Assembly (NCBI GenBank): GCA_020091685.1
Contig: CM034610.1
Location: 28,879,673-28,943,672 of the forward strand
DNA length: 64,000 nucleotides
Reading direction: 5' to 3'
Origin: Lutjanus erythropterus
Taxonomy: Eukaryota; Chordata; Actinopteri; Lutjaniformes; Lutjanidae
Shown here: positions 1 to 12,165 of the stretch, piece by piece
Position numbering within the stretch: the stretch's first letter is position 1
Layout: each line of letters starts with the position of its first letter
The notes under the pieces: generated by a model
The model's input: the letters and a program-made list of their open reading frames with translations, nothing else
Databases searched by the model: none
What the model was told of the DNA's origin: nothing
Made by a program: the position numbers and the translations under genes

Positions 1-39
1 TCTGTCTCCTTTGCTCTTTGTTTTTCTTTCCCCCCCTAG

Positions 40-66
40 CAACAACCAAACTACTGGAGCTTCAAG
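40..66 (+). CDS. srcin1: srcin1 exon A (27 nt), QQPNYWSFK
   Basis: A short exon sits between a C/T-rich acceptor (ccccccctag) and the donor gtcagt. It encodes exactly nine residues, QQPNYWSFK, in phase 0. This peptide is a conserved signature of the p140Cap/SKT family, and in the mammalian protein it directly precedes the T-R that begins the next exon. It is too short to be found as an open frame. Upstream coding exons lie left of the window. Confidence 0.85.
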
Positions 67-278
67 GTCAGTGCCAATATTGTGTTTGTGTTTCAGCGTA
101 AATCTGTCCCTCAGTGTGGATTTGTCTCTAATAGGATAACTTTCCATTGTGTCTTTGCATGCCTGCTTGCCTTTTCTCCATTGCATTTACTGTTGGTCAC
201 ATGTTGGCACACACTTTTGAGTTTAACTCTTTTACGTCTGTCTTGGACTGCATGCTGTGACATTTCTGTCAATGTTTC

Positions 279-301
279 GGTCATCAGTCGCTGCCAGCTC
301 C
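279..301 (+). repeat. 23-nt exact direct repeat, copy 1
   Basis: The 23 bases from 279 recur unchanged at 1320-1342; the core is catcagtcgctgccagctcc. The flanking sequence does not continue the match. Origin unknown. Confidence 0.8.
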
Positions 302-1319
302 ATAAAATACAATGCTTTTGAAACTTAACTGGGCAAAATAAGAAAACTACCACTGACAGGCACTAGTGAAAAAGAGCCTGTTTGTCTTTATTTTTCACAA
401 AGACAAACGCAGTAATAATCAGAATGACGGCTCTTTAGATGGACAATTAAATTTGTGGTATTGGAAGAAGGTGATTTGGCTCCTCTGACTCTGAGCAATC
501 GTTGCAAATAGAAACTTTGATATCCGTTGTGGACACTTCAAAAAAAACCCACACCGCAGACAGACCGACTTCACGTTCACATGATTAAAGCGTCATCTTA
601 TCTGCCTGTCAGACCAGCAGTGCATCTCAAGTTGACATTTGAGGTTTTAAGTGAAATGTCTCAACAACTAGTGGTTGGGTTGCCGTGAAATTTGCTCCAC
701 ACATTCACGTCCCCGTCAGGATGAATCGTGTTATCTTGAGACTTTTCATGTAGCGTCGTCATTGATTCGTGCCCCGAAATGCTGCATGTGCTTTCTGTGC
801 AGGCTGCACAGCGTAGGTGTACAGTTGCACTTAATGTGCCTCACTTGCAAGTTTGACTGCTTTCAGCCCTCGGGCCAGTTACACCTGGGTTATTATTTGA
901 TTAGCTGAAGGAGAGCTTCTGAGCAGTCCCAAGTGTAGAAATGGAGGCAGCTGTGAAAGTGCTGTGTGTGTCAGTGGTGAAAGATTATCCATGCCCTCTT
1001 TATTTCTTAGGGTAATATTAATGTAATCTGTACTGTATTACACCATTTACTTTACCTAGTGACAGAAAATGTGAGAGATGGGATTAGTTGGCATGAAATA
1101 AAAATCATGAGCCAAATTTAAGCCCACGCTGTTACAAACACATGGTTTGCCTCCAGGATTTTTGCACCACTCGGTTGCCTCTGAAAGTGTGCCCACATTG
1201 AATTCCACCATCAAAATGAAACCTCATTTTCAGTCGGAGTCAGAATTTTTACCAAGGCTGGCCTGTAAATAGTGTGAAATGTGAAATGCACCAGTTAATC
1301 TGAAAATGGAGCCATTAGT

Positions 1320-1342
1320 GGTCATCAGTCGCTGCCAGCTCC
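1320..1342 (+). repeat. 23-nt exact direct repeat, copy 2
   Basis: Identical to 279-301, 1041 bases downstream, same orientation, no similarity in the flanks. Confidence 0.8.
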
Positions 1343-3384
1343 GTGCTATCGCTCTTATTAGTTTGTGGTTGCGGTTGTAGCACTACCAGCTGGTTTCAAG
1401 TTTCCAAACTGGAGAACCTGACTCCCATTATGTCAAAGTAATAAAGTAAACAGGAATTACAGAGTGGGTTCACAGCCAGTGAGTCTGGATCAGATTAATC
1501 AAAGTCCAGCTCCTTCAGTGGTGCTATCTGGGCATGTGAGAACAACTCCATTTAAACTGAAGTGTGAACTTATTAAAACCCCAGAACTGCTGGAACAAGT
1601 GAGCTCAGTGGTTCAGAAGCTGCAGTGTGGTTTATTAAAAGTGAGAATGTAATCCAGCCAATTACTTTGAAGAACCGATGTTTGCTGTGTCATTGCTGTT
1701 CTCCAGACACATCACGACCCGGAAAAAGGAGAGGTGACTGTTTGATCTGTGTACTGGACTGTAGGGGAACAGTGTGTCAGGTGCTGTTGAAAAATGGGGG
1801 AAAAACGGATAAAACAGGAAGGCATTCCAGACAGAATACGTGGTACCAGTGACAAAGGAAAAAGTAAAAAGCCTTTATTGTAGTGCCAGCCTGCTTCAAA
1901 CACTGTATATCTTCTTCGGGGATTTAAATGATTCTATTCTGATTGAGAGGGTTATGATGTGATTATCACACAGTTATTGATGCATCTTGACAGGGCTCAA
2001 TGATTTTGAAGAAACATAGAATTCCAGTTATTTTGACTGATATTGCAATTACAATATGATTTGCGATATTAGAGGAAAGAATAGATTGTACGTCATTATT
2101 CTCATTTTCATTGAAAATCCTGAAGTCTAGAGAATGATGTGTTGGACAGTACACCTCTGCAGCAACACAATATTTAATTTAAAATGGTGTTTTGACACAT
2201 ATTTCACCTTAAACAAATATTATGCATCCTGCAATTTGAAAATTGCAAATTTTAAGTTTAAGTTCTAGGACTTAATCGTCCAAGAAAGAATCACATCATG
2301 TATCTAAATGTCATGTTTTATCCTGTGAGTGCCAAACACAAACCTCCACTGTATTGGGGTTCAGGTAGACATCTAGTTCAGTATCTGAAAAACTAGATAA
2401 CACCTAGAGGTAAGTGAAAAAAAGTGTTCTTTATATAAAAGGATAGATCATACCAAAGTTAAAAATACATATTTTTCCTCCTACCTCTTGTGCCATAGAG
2501 TTCAGGAGATATTGTCCATAGAGATGTCTGCCTTCTCTCCAGTATAATGGAACTAGCTGGCACTTGACTCATGGTGCTCAAAGCACCAAAAAAAAAAATG
2601 CTTTTGAAAATTTTAAAACCAGACCTCTTTCTAAAAATTCTGACCTGGCTATTCAAGATAATCCACAGACCTTGATGTGAGCAATTCCATATACTTTCTT
2701 TCTACTGGACTACATGTGTTTAGCTCAGTGGTTCTACAACTCGGTTTAAGGAGGACAGCATTAATGTTTACATCCCACAGTGTCACGAGTTGTAGCCTCT
2801 CATCCATGAGTAGATGCACGCTTCCTTTTGAACCTTCATCTGGATGCATAAATCGCACTAAAGGTATTGATTTTGAGGTGCACTCTCCCTTTAAATTCCA
2901 ACGGTAACAAACTATAAAAACTCAACATTTCAATTGGGTTACTCAGAAAATACAACATATGTGTGATTTCAGCCTAAAATTCAAATGTCAGTTTTTCCCC
3001 CTCAGCTCAACAAGCTAATGCAAGACTCCGTAAAGAGCAACAAAAGGCTGTAATGCACATTATTAGTTCCACCTCAGACTTGAATACATTATGCTCATTG
3101 AACAAACCCTTTTGACCCTTACTTCACTGTAGCCTGAGGGAGATTTCACTGTTGTGCATATGCTAACCTAAGCACTTACTGCAGCTTACAGCATCTTAAC
3201 CATAAAATTACTTGATATTCTGAAAGGCTCTTTGCATACCTACTGCTGATCCAGCGAATATAAACTCTGCTGAAGGATTTTCTGAAATGGAACAATAGAA
3301 GAGCTGCTGCTTTAGAATTAAATGAAATATAAATGTTTTATAGATATTCTACAAGGTTAGTACTCTTAAAATGTTAAAGCTCAG

Positions 3385-3500
3385 GCTGATGTTCTGTATT
3401 TTCAACAAATCCCACGAAAAGACCAAAACCAACAATGAACTGATCTTTGTGTGTGTATCTGTGCCGCAGAGCTCCATTGTTGTCCTCAAAATAATAAAAT
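3385..3500. repeat. Dispersed repeat, copy 1 (second copy at 44695)
   Basis: The stretch around caacaaatcccacgaaa, ccaaaaccaacaatgaa and gagctccattgttgtcc recurs in the same order and spacing at 44695-44860 with moderate divergence. This is an interspersed repeat; family not named. Confidence 0.65.
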
Positions 3501-3934
3501 AAAAACTCACATAAATAGGCAACACTGTTGACATGGTGACATGTTGCCTCATTACCATAAACACACACAATGTAGTTTATATATAGTACATATATAACAG
3601 CTGAAGTAAAACTGCAGCAACTATGAGTGAAATACCAGATAACACAGCATAAATAAATGAATAAATATCTATGTATTAATAATAATAAAGTAGGCCTACA
3701 TTGAATATACATAGAAGCACAGTCATTTGTAAAAACTTTTTATAGGAGTAAGTTTTCAGGTAGGGGATAACGTACAGTGAGCGGGTGATTATGGTAAAAT
3801 AAACCCCAACGTGAAGTGTCAGTTTTTACTTACCCCTCTACAAACTGTTTTATTTATTAGTGGTTATTAAATAACAAATAAATGATAAGACAGATACTAA
3901 GATTAAAGTTAATTGTCATGCAGTTATTTTAAAT

Positions 3935-4258
3935 ATTGATTAATCTGATGCTTATTTTCTAGATTTATGGATTAACCATTTGGTCTATAAAGTGCTGGAA
4001 AAAAGTAAAAACTGTCCATCCCAGTTTCTGAGAGTCCATGGGGATGTCTTTAAATGTCTTGTTTTGTCAGTCCAAAACCCAAAGATATTCAGTTTAATAT
4101 GATAATAGACAGAGAAAAGTGGGAAATCTCCTGAAAACAGCATTTTCTCCTATTTCTACATGAAAAATGAACAGTTAATTAATTGGTTATCAAATCATTG
4201 GTGATTATTTTTCTGTCAAAAGAGTGATGAATTAGTTGACTACTTGTTGCATCTTTGG
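3935..4258. repeat. Degenerate 'ggctgcaac' hAT-type MITE fragment
   Basis: It carries the interior of a repeat common in fish, with tttggtctataaa and gtccaaaacccaaagatatt, followed by a degraded end rich in attaatt and tagttgac. Related copies in this window lie at 10447, 11190, 13735, 48494 and 56055. The assignment to hAT-type MITEs is from memory. Confidence 0.55.
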
Positions 4259-5433
4259 TTTAGCATTTGGGCAAGTGAGCTACTAGATTTACTAGCCTGA
4301 TGTGGCATTTTGCTTGGGCAAATCGGCTAACCCTTATTATTGAAACATCTATGGAACACACTAAAATGTGTTAAAACGTTTGAGCAAGAAATACGCAATG
4401 TAGTCCCACAATCTTGATTCATATTTGAGCTTCACTGCCCAGTTTGAGTTTCATGAGCCTGTTGCATATGACATTTGACGTTTCCAATCTGGCCTGGTGA
4501 CGCTTCTCTGTCGTCTGTCAGCAGGACAGATGCCAGACGTCTCCGCCAGAGCAAATGAAACATGAGCTCACATATTCGTCTGTTTCCCAGACTAGCAAAT
4601 AATGGGCTTTAGGCTGGGACTCGGCAGAGAGGTTTCAATTATTGAGACAAATATAGAATAACACCAGCTTCATCCTTTAACACCAGCACATGGTTTGAGG
4701 TCTTATAAACCAGCAGTGTTAACAGTACTGGTGTTATTCTGTAAACTAAACTGTGCATTATGATGTGACAAGGCTCTGGATATAGAACAGACTCCATTAT
4801 TTTATCACATGTACAGCCAGCTCTGTCCATATTACAGTTTGTGTTGTCTTCCTTTTCATCATGTACTGTCAAGCAGCAGCTCACTCACTACATTTCCCCT
4901 GTCAGTTTAGCTCGTGACAAACACACATGCTGCCTTTTTCTCCCCAGTCTGCCCCTATTTGTTGCTGGTCTGCAGCTCATTCAGGATTGGTTATTGGTTA
5001 TCGCCTTCCTCCTCTCGGGGAGTCGGGGGAGTCTCGTCTCCTCCTCTGATGCAATAGAAACCCCTGCAGCAGTGCACTGCTGTGCTCATGTGTGTGAGGG
5101 TGTATATGTGTTTAATAGTCCCCCACTGCTCCTCTTTGATGTTTCATTGGTTTGCCAGCTCACTTAAACGCACACACAAGTACGGGTGATACTCCCACAG
5201 CAAAAACACATCACAGATTAGCAAACAATTATGTTAGATGCAAGCACACACACATTTTCATGCATGCATGGACTCGCAGTGGTCATGGGAGCTGTAATTA
5301 TGGATGAAGTGTGCATATATTATCCACACATTTCAAGACTCCCTCTCACATGTTTCCCCTACGTGCTCCAACACAACGGGCAGAGGGGATCTTCGGCTCG
5401 TCTGTTGAGCTGAACATGGATTCAAACACCAGT

Positions 5434-5452
5434 CTGCTGCTGCTGCTGCTGC
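5434..5452 (+). repeat. (CTG)n short triplet repeat
   Basis: About six uninterrupted CTG units inside the first large intron. Confidence 0.85.
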
Positions 5453-5984
5453 TTCTGACTCTGTCAAAAACACAATGGAGCAGAGAGCTGCATAATTCTC
5501 TCCTTTTCACTGCTCACAGCCTCACTTATACAAATATTACTGCTCCATTTTGTGCCTCTTGTGCTCTTGTCTTTCTGTCTGGAGTGGCCAAAGTAATCAC
5601 ATCCTATTGTCTTCTGTCCTCGCCTGAGTGTTGAATTTGGAGGAATGAACCACACAGTGGGCTCAGACGGGGTAAAGGGGATCCTATTGAAGCTGTCACC
5701 AGTATTCCAATTATTCATCAGCCATCTTCATTTCCGAGGGAATAATTATGGAGCCTATTGCTTGTGGGATTTTTCTTCTGCTTGTTAAAGTAACCATAGA
5801 GACAAAGCAGAGGAAATAGTTAATTAAAAGGAAACATCCTTTCTGCGTCCTCAGAACGTTTTATAATAATATTCATAGTAATATACATAATTACTATGAC
5901 ATTACCGTAACGTAGCCAGGACAAGAGTTTGCTCTGCTCTGTGCCATGAAATTATTACTAAACCCCAGTAGTGTGAAAAATGTC

Positions 5985-6146
5985 CCATTGGACCGAAAGC
6001 CCATTTGTCCGTCTGAAAACAAACACCCATTGCTTTGAAAAGACACACTAACCCTAACTCCAACCCTAACAACCACAGGGAGGCTGCAGTAAGCATTTGT
6101 TCTCAGGATAATCGGCTGTCGGACAAACAGACTTTCAGTCCAATGG
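5985..6146. repeat. Imperfect inverted repeat with telomere-like loop
   Basis: The left arm (5985-6011) and right arm (6120-6146) are reverse complements over 27 bases with about four mismatches; weaker pairing extends outward on both sides. The loop contains actaaccctaactcc and a second aaccctaac. The size and shape fit a small palindromic MITE or a foldback element. No clear target-site duplication was found. Confidence 0.6.
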
Positions 6147-7425
6147 ACCATTTCTCCAATGGGACCATTGAGGTTTTGGAATAATGGCTCGTTGGAACAA
6201 TGTGCAGCCCCCCTCTGATCAACCTGTGGGGATAAAGAGTTTCGGAAAATTAAAAAGGTGACAGGATCTCATTTTTCTAGACAAATTGACCATTTCCTTC
6301 AATTCTTAGGATCAGAACTTTGAATGTGCCTCATTTTTTTTATGTAAGGAAAATGTAAACAAAAATAGTATCACAAGTATTGTGCATATTTTATTTCAAA
6401 AGTTTTTTGACATATTTGTTGGAATTGTGTTTAAGCCTAGAGCCTGTTGAGTGGGAGTTTCCCTTGACAACGATGAACTGACAACTTAGAAATGGTGTTG
6501 GGAGAAGACTTGTTGTCATCTTATGTTAACACATGTTTTCGTTTTCTTTTCACATAGCTTTTTAAAATTGGCATTTTAAGCTGTCTCTCCCTTTGCAATT
6601 TCTTATTCCACTTGCACACCTAATTTTTAACTCAGAGTATTTCAACCAAACTAAAGTGGTTTGGAACCTGAAAAGTTGGTTCCCAGCTGAAATAGGAGGT
6701 TTTTCTTGACACGACGTACGAAACATGACAACATCAGTGAGTGTGTCGTACTCTGCAGGCTGGAAAGAGAGGATGGAGAAGGAAACAATGAAGAGGCTCA
6801 TGCTTGTTTTTTGAAAATCGTTGTTGTTGTTGTTAGCATGTTGTTAGCCTCCCACTGGCAATCCTAAAATGCCTTGGGTTGAGACTGTCCACCAATCAGA
6901 GGCTGTGTTCCTGACCTGTGTGTGACAGCACTCATCCTTTATTCTAATAATCGATCAGTGTGCTGATCTCAACGTGAGGTTAACCTGCAGTAGGCGTCAC
7001 ATGACCGTGGTACTGTGGTGATGCAGTTATCGTCAGAGCTCTAAACTGAATATCTCTGTTAAATAAGAGTCCTGACATCATCAGTTGGGACCAAATAAGT
7101 CCTGCCCACTGGAAAAACATCAGCTTAGTAGAAGTAGTACATTTCTTCATTACGGTTGAAGCCAGTTGTATGTTTGTGGATCATAAGATCTTGGTATCAT
7201 GGTATCAACAGTATCCCAATCATATCTGTCTAAGAAGCTTGAGAACAATCGGATGAAAGATGAATCCTTTTAATGAGATGATTTTTGCATCATGGCTTTT
7301 CAGGGACTTTCCAAACTACTTTGTAGAGAAATTGTTTCACAGTTACCGGTGCGATTCTTTACTCAGCGATCTTAAACCAGATGGTGTGACAATGAAGAGA
7401 GTCATCTGCAAATATCCATGAAAAC

Positions 7426-7446
7426 TTTTTTTTTTTTTTTTTTTTT
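7426..7446 (+). repeat. Poly-T tract (21 T)
   Basis: Twenty-one consecutive T, possibly the tail of an antisense retroelement; no adjoining element recognised. Confidence 0.8.
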
Positions 7447-8800
7447 GGCTGTTTCTACAAAAACGTCTTTTTGTGCCATGTCAGGGAGTCTGCAGGCTTT
7501 GCGAGGCGCTCATCTGTGTCTCACGTGTCTCATATACAGAATGTAACCAGGGCATTTTCTATACAGAGAGGCATCCCCAGACGGCCCCGGCCATTTTTGT
7601 CCCAGAGAGCTAGCTCAACTCTAACCCTTTCAGACAAATGCTTTTGTTGCCCTCGTGCTGTTCGGCTGTTGATAGGATGCTCGGTGGAAAATCGCTATTC
7701 CCCAATCTGACTCAGAGAATAGCGGGAGTGTTTTCCGCCGCTAAAAGACTTAGGAGTCCGACTGCTGCAGTGTTCCCCGACTGGCTTGCCGACTGGCACT
7801 GTGCTGAGGCACGTGGCCAGAATCACTTATTGACACTTCACTGCCATCTGCCAAGACTGTGAGGTTTGCTTAGCAGGCTGCACATTAATAAGGCTGAACT
7901 TGGTGGAGAGCAATAACAGGATGAGAAGTTCCCACTAGATTTTATGTGAAAGACAATTATCTTTGACTGTAGGCTGTATATCTGAAGTGATATAGAGACG
8001 AAACAGGAATGAAATCTGTATTTACACTCTAGACTTGGATCATTGTAAGGTTCACAGGGGCGTTTAAAGTTTATTTTATGAATACAGTAAAAAAAAAAAA
8101 ATCACACACATCTGATGTAGAAGCAAGTTAAAGCTGGTTTATTTTGAACATTTTAAAAGGACAAAATTTATTTCTACGTATGAAAATGAAATAAAATTGA
8201 CAGTTAATTTACATACATACGTTTTTGTATGTTATTCTAAGATATGTAAGTATATGTAAGTCAGCCGGGTCTACATTCTCCTCTTCCTCTCCTTCTTTGG
8301 ATTTTTTTCCAGACACATAAATACCACTGCTGCAAGGGCTCGATTTTTGCTCATCTTAATGCTTAACCACTATGGTGGCACAGATAGATGACGCATGCCA
8401 ATTACTTTTTCTTGTATATTGACTTGCGTTGTAGCTCAAGATTAAACTCTGTGATCATCATACAGTCTACATACATCAAACTTGATGTCATAACCAAGTT
8501 AATTAGATCCATGTCGCACACTGTGGCTGAAATAATCTTATTAGATTGATGAAATCTCACAGTCTGTTGGCACCACAGGATGTAGTGAGCAAAGATGGAT
8601 GATTTAATACTTTACAGCTCTAACCAAACCAAATCTAACTGACATCACTGTAAGAACAAATCAAAGAACAGTTCTGACTCTCCAAATGTTCATTTATTTA
8701 CTTTAAAAAAAACCAAACATTTTGCCTGAGAATTCAGATTAAATGCTTTGACATGATCTGTCAAATCAGATATCATGGCATAATTATATAAATTTGTTAT

Positions 8801-9238
8801 TAGGCCTGGGCAATGTAGTCGAAAAACCTGTCACAATAGTGAAGTTTCATATCAGTCCATATCGATAATTATTGAACGTGTAAGTTGTGACTGATGATAT
8901 GTTGTGTACTACAAAAGGTGGAAGTGGCTGAGAGTTTGTTGTATTATATTGCAAAAATATTTCAGGGATGAGTATTGGTGCTTTCACAAAATGTGAGATT
9001 ATTTTATAAATAATCATCAGTAATGTGGATATAATGCCTGAGTGAGTAAAGGCAAATATGAGATCAGCTGGAACAGTCTGGTAAATTCTCAAAATTACAT
9101 CACTTAACTGTAATGCAGCCTTTAAAACCAGGAAAAGACAACACTTCTGACATCACGATATAAGGATATCCAAAATCTATCGCGATATCTTGTGTCATAT
9201 CACAATACAATATAATATCATTATATTGCCCAGCCCCG
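8801..9238. mobile_element. hAT-like MITE with terminal inverted repeats
   Basis: The left end taggcctgggcaatgta and the right end, read as reverse complement, cggggctgggcaatata match at 13 of 17 positions. The flanks tttgttat (8793-8800) and tttcttat (9239-9246) match at 7 of 8, as expected for an aged 8-bp hAT target-site duplication. The interior is AT-rich with several cgata motifs near both ends and no transposase frame, so it is non-autonomous. Confidence 0.6.
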
Positions 9239-9409
9239 TTTCTTATTATCAGCTGATCAAAAATCAAAGTCGTTTTGTTCACTCTGTCTCTTGACATGTC
9301 AAGGTCAAACCCAGAGTCCAATCATTGCAGTGTAGAAACCTCTGATCAACTCTGGCTCACTGGTTCAGCAGGGAATATCTGGGCAGGGAAGTGAACGAGA
9401 GATTTTCTC

Positions 9410-9520
9410 CTCTCACTTAAAACAAGCGCCCTTGAGCAAGGCAATTAACCCCCAGCTGCTCCTGTAGAGCCGCTCTGTGGGAAATGAACAAGACTGTGGA
9501 CTATATTGGGCAGCTCACAA
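9410..9520 (+). repeat. SINE-like fragment
   Basis: The segment cccttgagcaaggcaattaa followed by cccccagctgctcc resembles the body of tRNA-derived SINEs common in fish. No intact A and B boxes are attached. Assigned from memory of the consensus. Confidence 0.45.
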
Positions 9521-10446
9521 GTGAACGTGTCATGTGCTCACCTGCCTCTCCTCCCTCAGGCTATTGTTTTAAAGATGTGCGGTCTGTTGCCTCATTCTGT
9601 TGTAGCTCCTTTGTAAATGCCACTTCATATGATTATACAGCACTGTACGTCTGTTGACTGTTTGAGATTCAGATGCTCTCTCAATTGTAAGTCTCACTGG
9701 AAAGGAATGCCACGGTACGCAGCAGTAATGCCCGTGAAATCTCTGAGTCGGGGGGTGTGGCAGCTGTGTGTAGGGGGGCATGTTACAGCTGTGCACAGCT
9801 GTCTTATCAGTCAAGACCCTGTATATTAGCTGGTGGGAAATGTGGCTCTGACCAGCCAATTGCTGCTTGAAAGGTGGAGTTACAGCACTCAGCAAAGGAC
9901 ACGTCTGCTGGTAAAGATGTTCATGTTTAAGGTTTAAAAGCAGAGCTGTGCATTAATATAAATACAAGATTTCTTATATCAGGGTGTCAAGAACAGCAGC
10001 TAATGAATCTTAAGAATAAATAAAGCTATTTTCATCTTTAACAAGATGCTGGAAGAAGAGGTAAGGATCAAATGGATATTTACCAGCAGTAGTTTTGAGA
10101 TGTAGATTGATATTAGACTGACAGGTTCGGTTAGAGGTTATGTTGGATATTTTGCAGAACTTGTGTAATAATGTTAATATCACCTTGATTGGCTTTTTAA
10201 ATAACAGCATGTGGTTAAGGCTTTTAGGATTACCAAGGATTATTGTCATAATCAAGTAATTCTGCTGATTATTTTTCAGATTAACTGGTGGTTTGATCTG
10301 AAATTGGCTCCCACAGACCCGCCTCTGTTTGTGTAAATTTAATGGTGATAAGTGCAAAATCAGTTGTTTTTTCCTGTCAATTGTTATTTTCTTTTCTTCT
10401 GACCTCATTTAAACATAATATGTAGAAAAGTATTAGTGTTGTAGTT

Positions 10447-10590
10447 AGGGCTGCAACTGACGATTATTTTCATTGTCGATAAATTGGTTGATTATTTTCT
10501 TGATTGATAGTTATTTGGTCTATAAAATGTCAGAAAATGGAGAAAAATGTTGATCGGTGATTCCTGAAGCCGAAGATGACATTCTCAGAT
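10447..10590 (+). repeat. MITE left end (ggctgcaac family)
   Basis: It begins tagggctgcaactgacgatt and continues with tttggtctataaaatgtca, the left end of the repeat described at 3935. The element is interrupted after about 140 bases. Confidence 0.6.
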
Positions 10591-11189
10591 TTTTTCAGGT
10601 GGTTCTAAAATGGTAAATAAACATGTTTTATTTCTTATTAATTCCTTACAATAAAAGTCCCGTTATTGGATTTAAAAGCTTTTATTATGAAACAGCAAAA
10701 TCAGGAAATGCAGAGTTAATATGACTCAAATGCAATTAAAAGCAACATGAAACAGTAAAATAAAGCAGATACCTGAAATTACAAACAGCAGCACAGGAGC
10801 GAAACTAAACTTCAGACCACAGAGATTCAGTTAGAAGCTACAGAAGTTCTGAGAACTGAACACAGACACTTTAAAGAACCTCTTTCTCTCTGCTCTCCTG
10901 CACAGACACGAGTTACGTCTCACAGCAGAATCTAATTTGTCACACTCAGCCCACCTTATCCACTTCAGAAAAAGCTCTTTCCTCCTAGTAGAAAGAAAGT
11001 AGTTCTGGCAAATTCTACTTCAGAAAGAAAGTAGTTCCTACGTAAAACTTCTCACAACAAGGTGTGTCCATATAGTCTCATTATAGTGGAGAGACGGCAG
11101 AAATCTTTATACTGAAAAAATAGCTGGATAAACAACACTACAGGCCAGAGAAATGTGTAGTATTTATTATTTATTTTTTCATCCAACTG

Positions 11190-11405
11190 TCCAAAACCCA
11201 AAGATGTTCAGTTAACAATGATATAAAACAGAATCAGAATTTTTTGGCCAAGTATGTGGACACATAAAAAACTGACTCCACTTCTTCATCGCTCTGACAC
11301 AGTAACAGAGAGAAGCAGATGCAGACGCTTGATGAACGACTTCAACGATTAATCGATGATAAAATGTCCTGCAGTTACATTTTTTATTAATGGACTAATT
11401 AGTAG
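11190..11405 (+). repeat. MITE interior/right part (ggctgcaac family)
   Basis: It carries gtccaaaacccaaagatgtt, shared with 4068-4090, and ends in a region with cgattaatcgatgat. It may belong with the left end at 10447, split by about 600 bases of other sequence. Confidence 0.5.
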
Positions 11406-12069
11406 ACACTTCATTTCAGACTATAATTGTGGTTAGATTCAAATTTTATTACCTCCACTCCTCATTTCAGACTCACCAGCCCTCCACATAATGTGTCCAT
11501 ACCCCAGTAGCTGCCACTCAGTCATGAAACTCAGCCAGATGTTAGATGCAGTACAACATTTTCTCTAACAATAATAAAGCTAACCTGACACAGTAAAATA
11601 ATCGTGTACTGATCCAGGTTTTTCTCAGTCTCTCGTTAAAAGCGATTAGGCAGCTTTGTCGACTGAAGGTTATTATTATTAACAGTCCTGCAGCGGCTCT
11701 GCCAGACTGGATTATACACTCATTGTGTTTGTGTTAGGATGGGCCTAATGTGCAGCCAGATGTTTGTTAATTATTAAGGAAAAAATATATATATATAAAT
11801 AATGAGTTGAGTAAAACCTTACGATGATGTTAGCATAGCTGATGCTGATTTTGTTTATTATGTCAAATTACACAAACAAAACGTGTTGCTTAAATCTAGT
11901 AATTATAGTCTGTGCTGATGAAATGAAAATCAAAGAAATATAAAGCTGCATTCACACAGATTCAGGCAGATGGTTAATGGCAAACTGGATATTATTTATA
12001 TTACCAGTATCATAAAAGCCTCTGATACAGCTGGATCGGGTGTTGGTCTGAACATCCTGGGCGATCTGG

Positions 12070-12165
12070 ACTAGTGTTGTCACAATACTGAAATTTCTAA
12101 CCTCGATACAAGACACTAAAAATATTGATATTCAGTATGATTTTCGAAAAAAAAACAAAAAAACT
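12070..12165. repeat. Degenerate interspersed repeat (gttgtcacaatac)
   Basis: The stretch tagtgttgtcacaatactga, then ctcgatacaagacac and aaatattgatattc, resembles a fish repeat full of cgata motifs. Ends not resolved. Confidence 0.4.

Noticed and set aside
10010..10408. 132-codon minus-strand frame
   Set aside because: Lys/Asn/Ile-rich translation of AT-rich intron; no motif or splice support.
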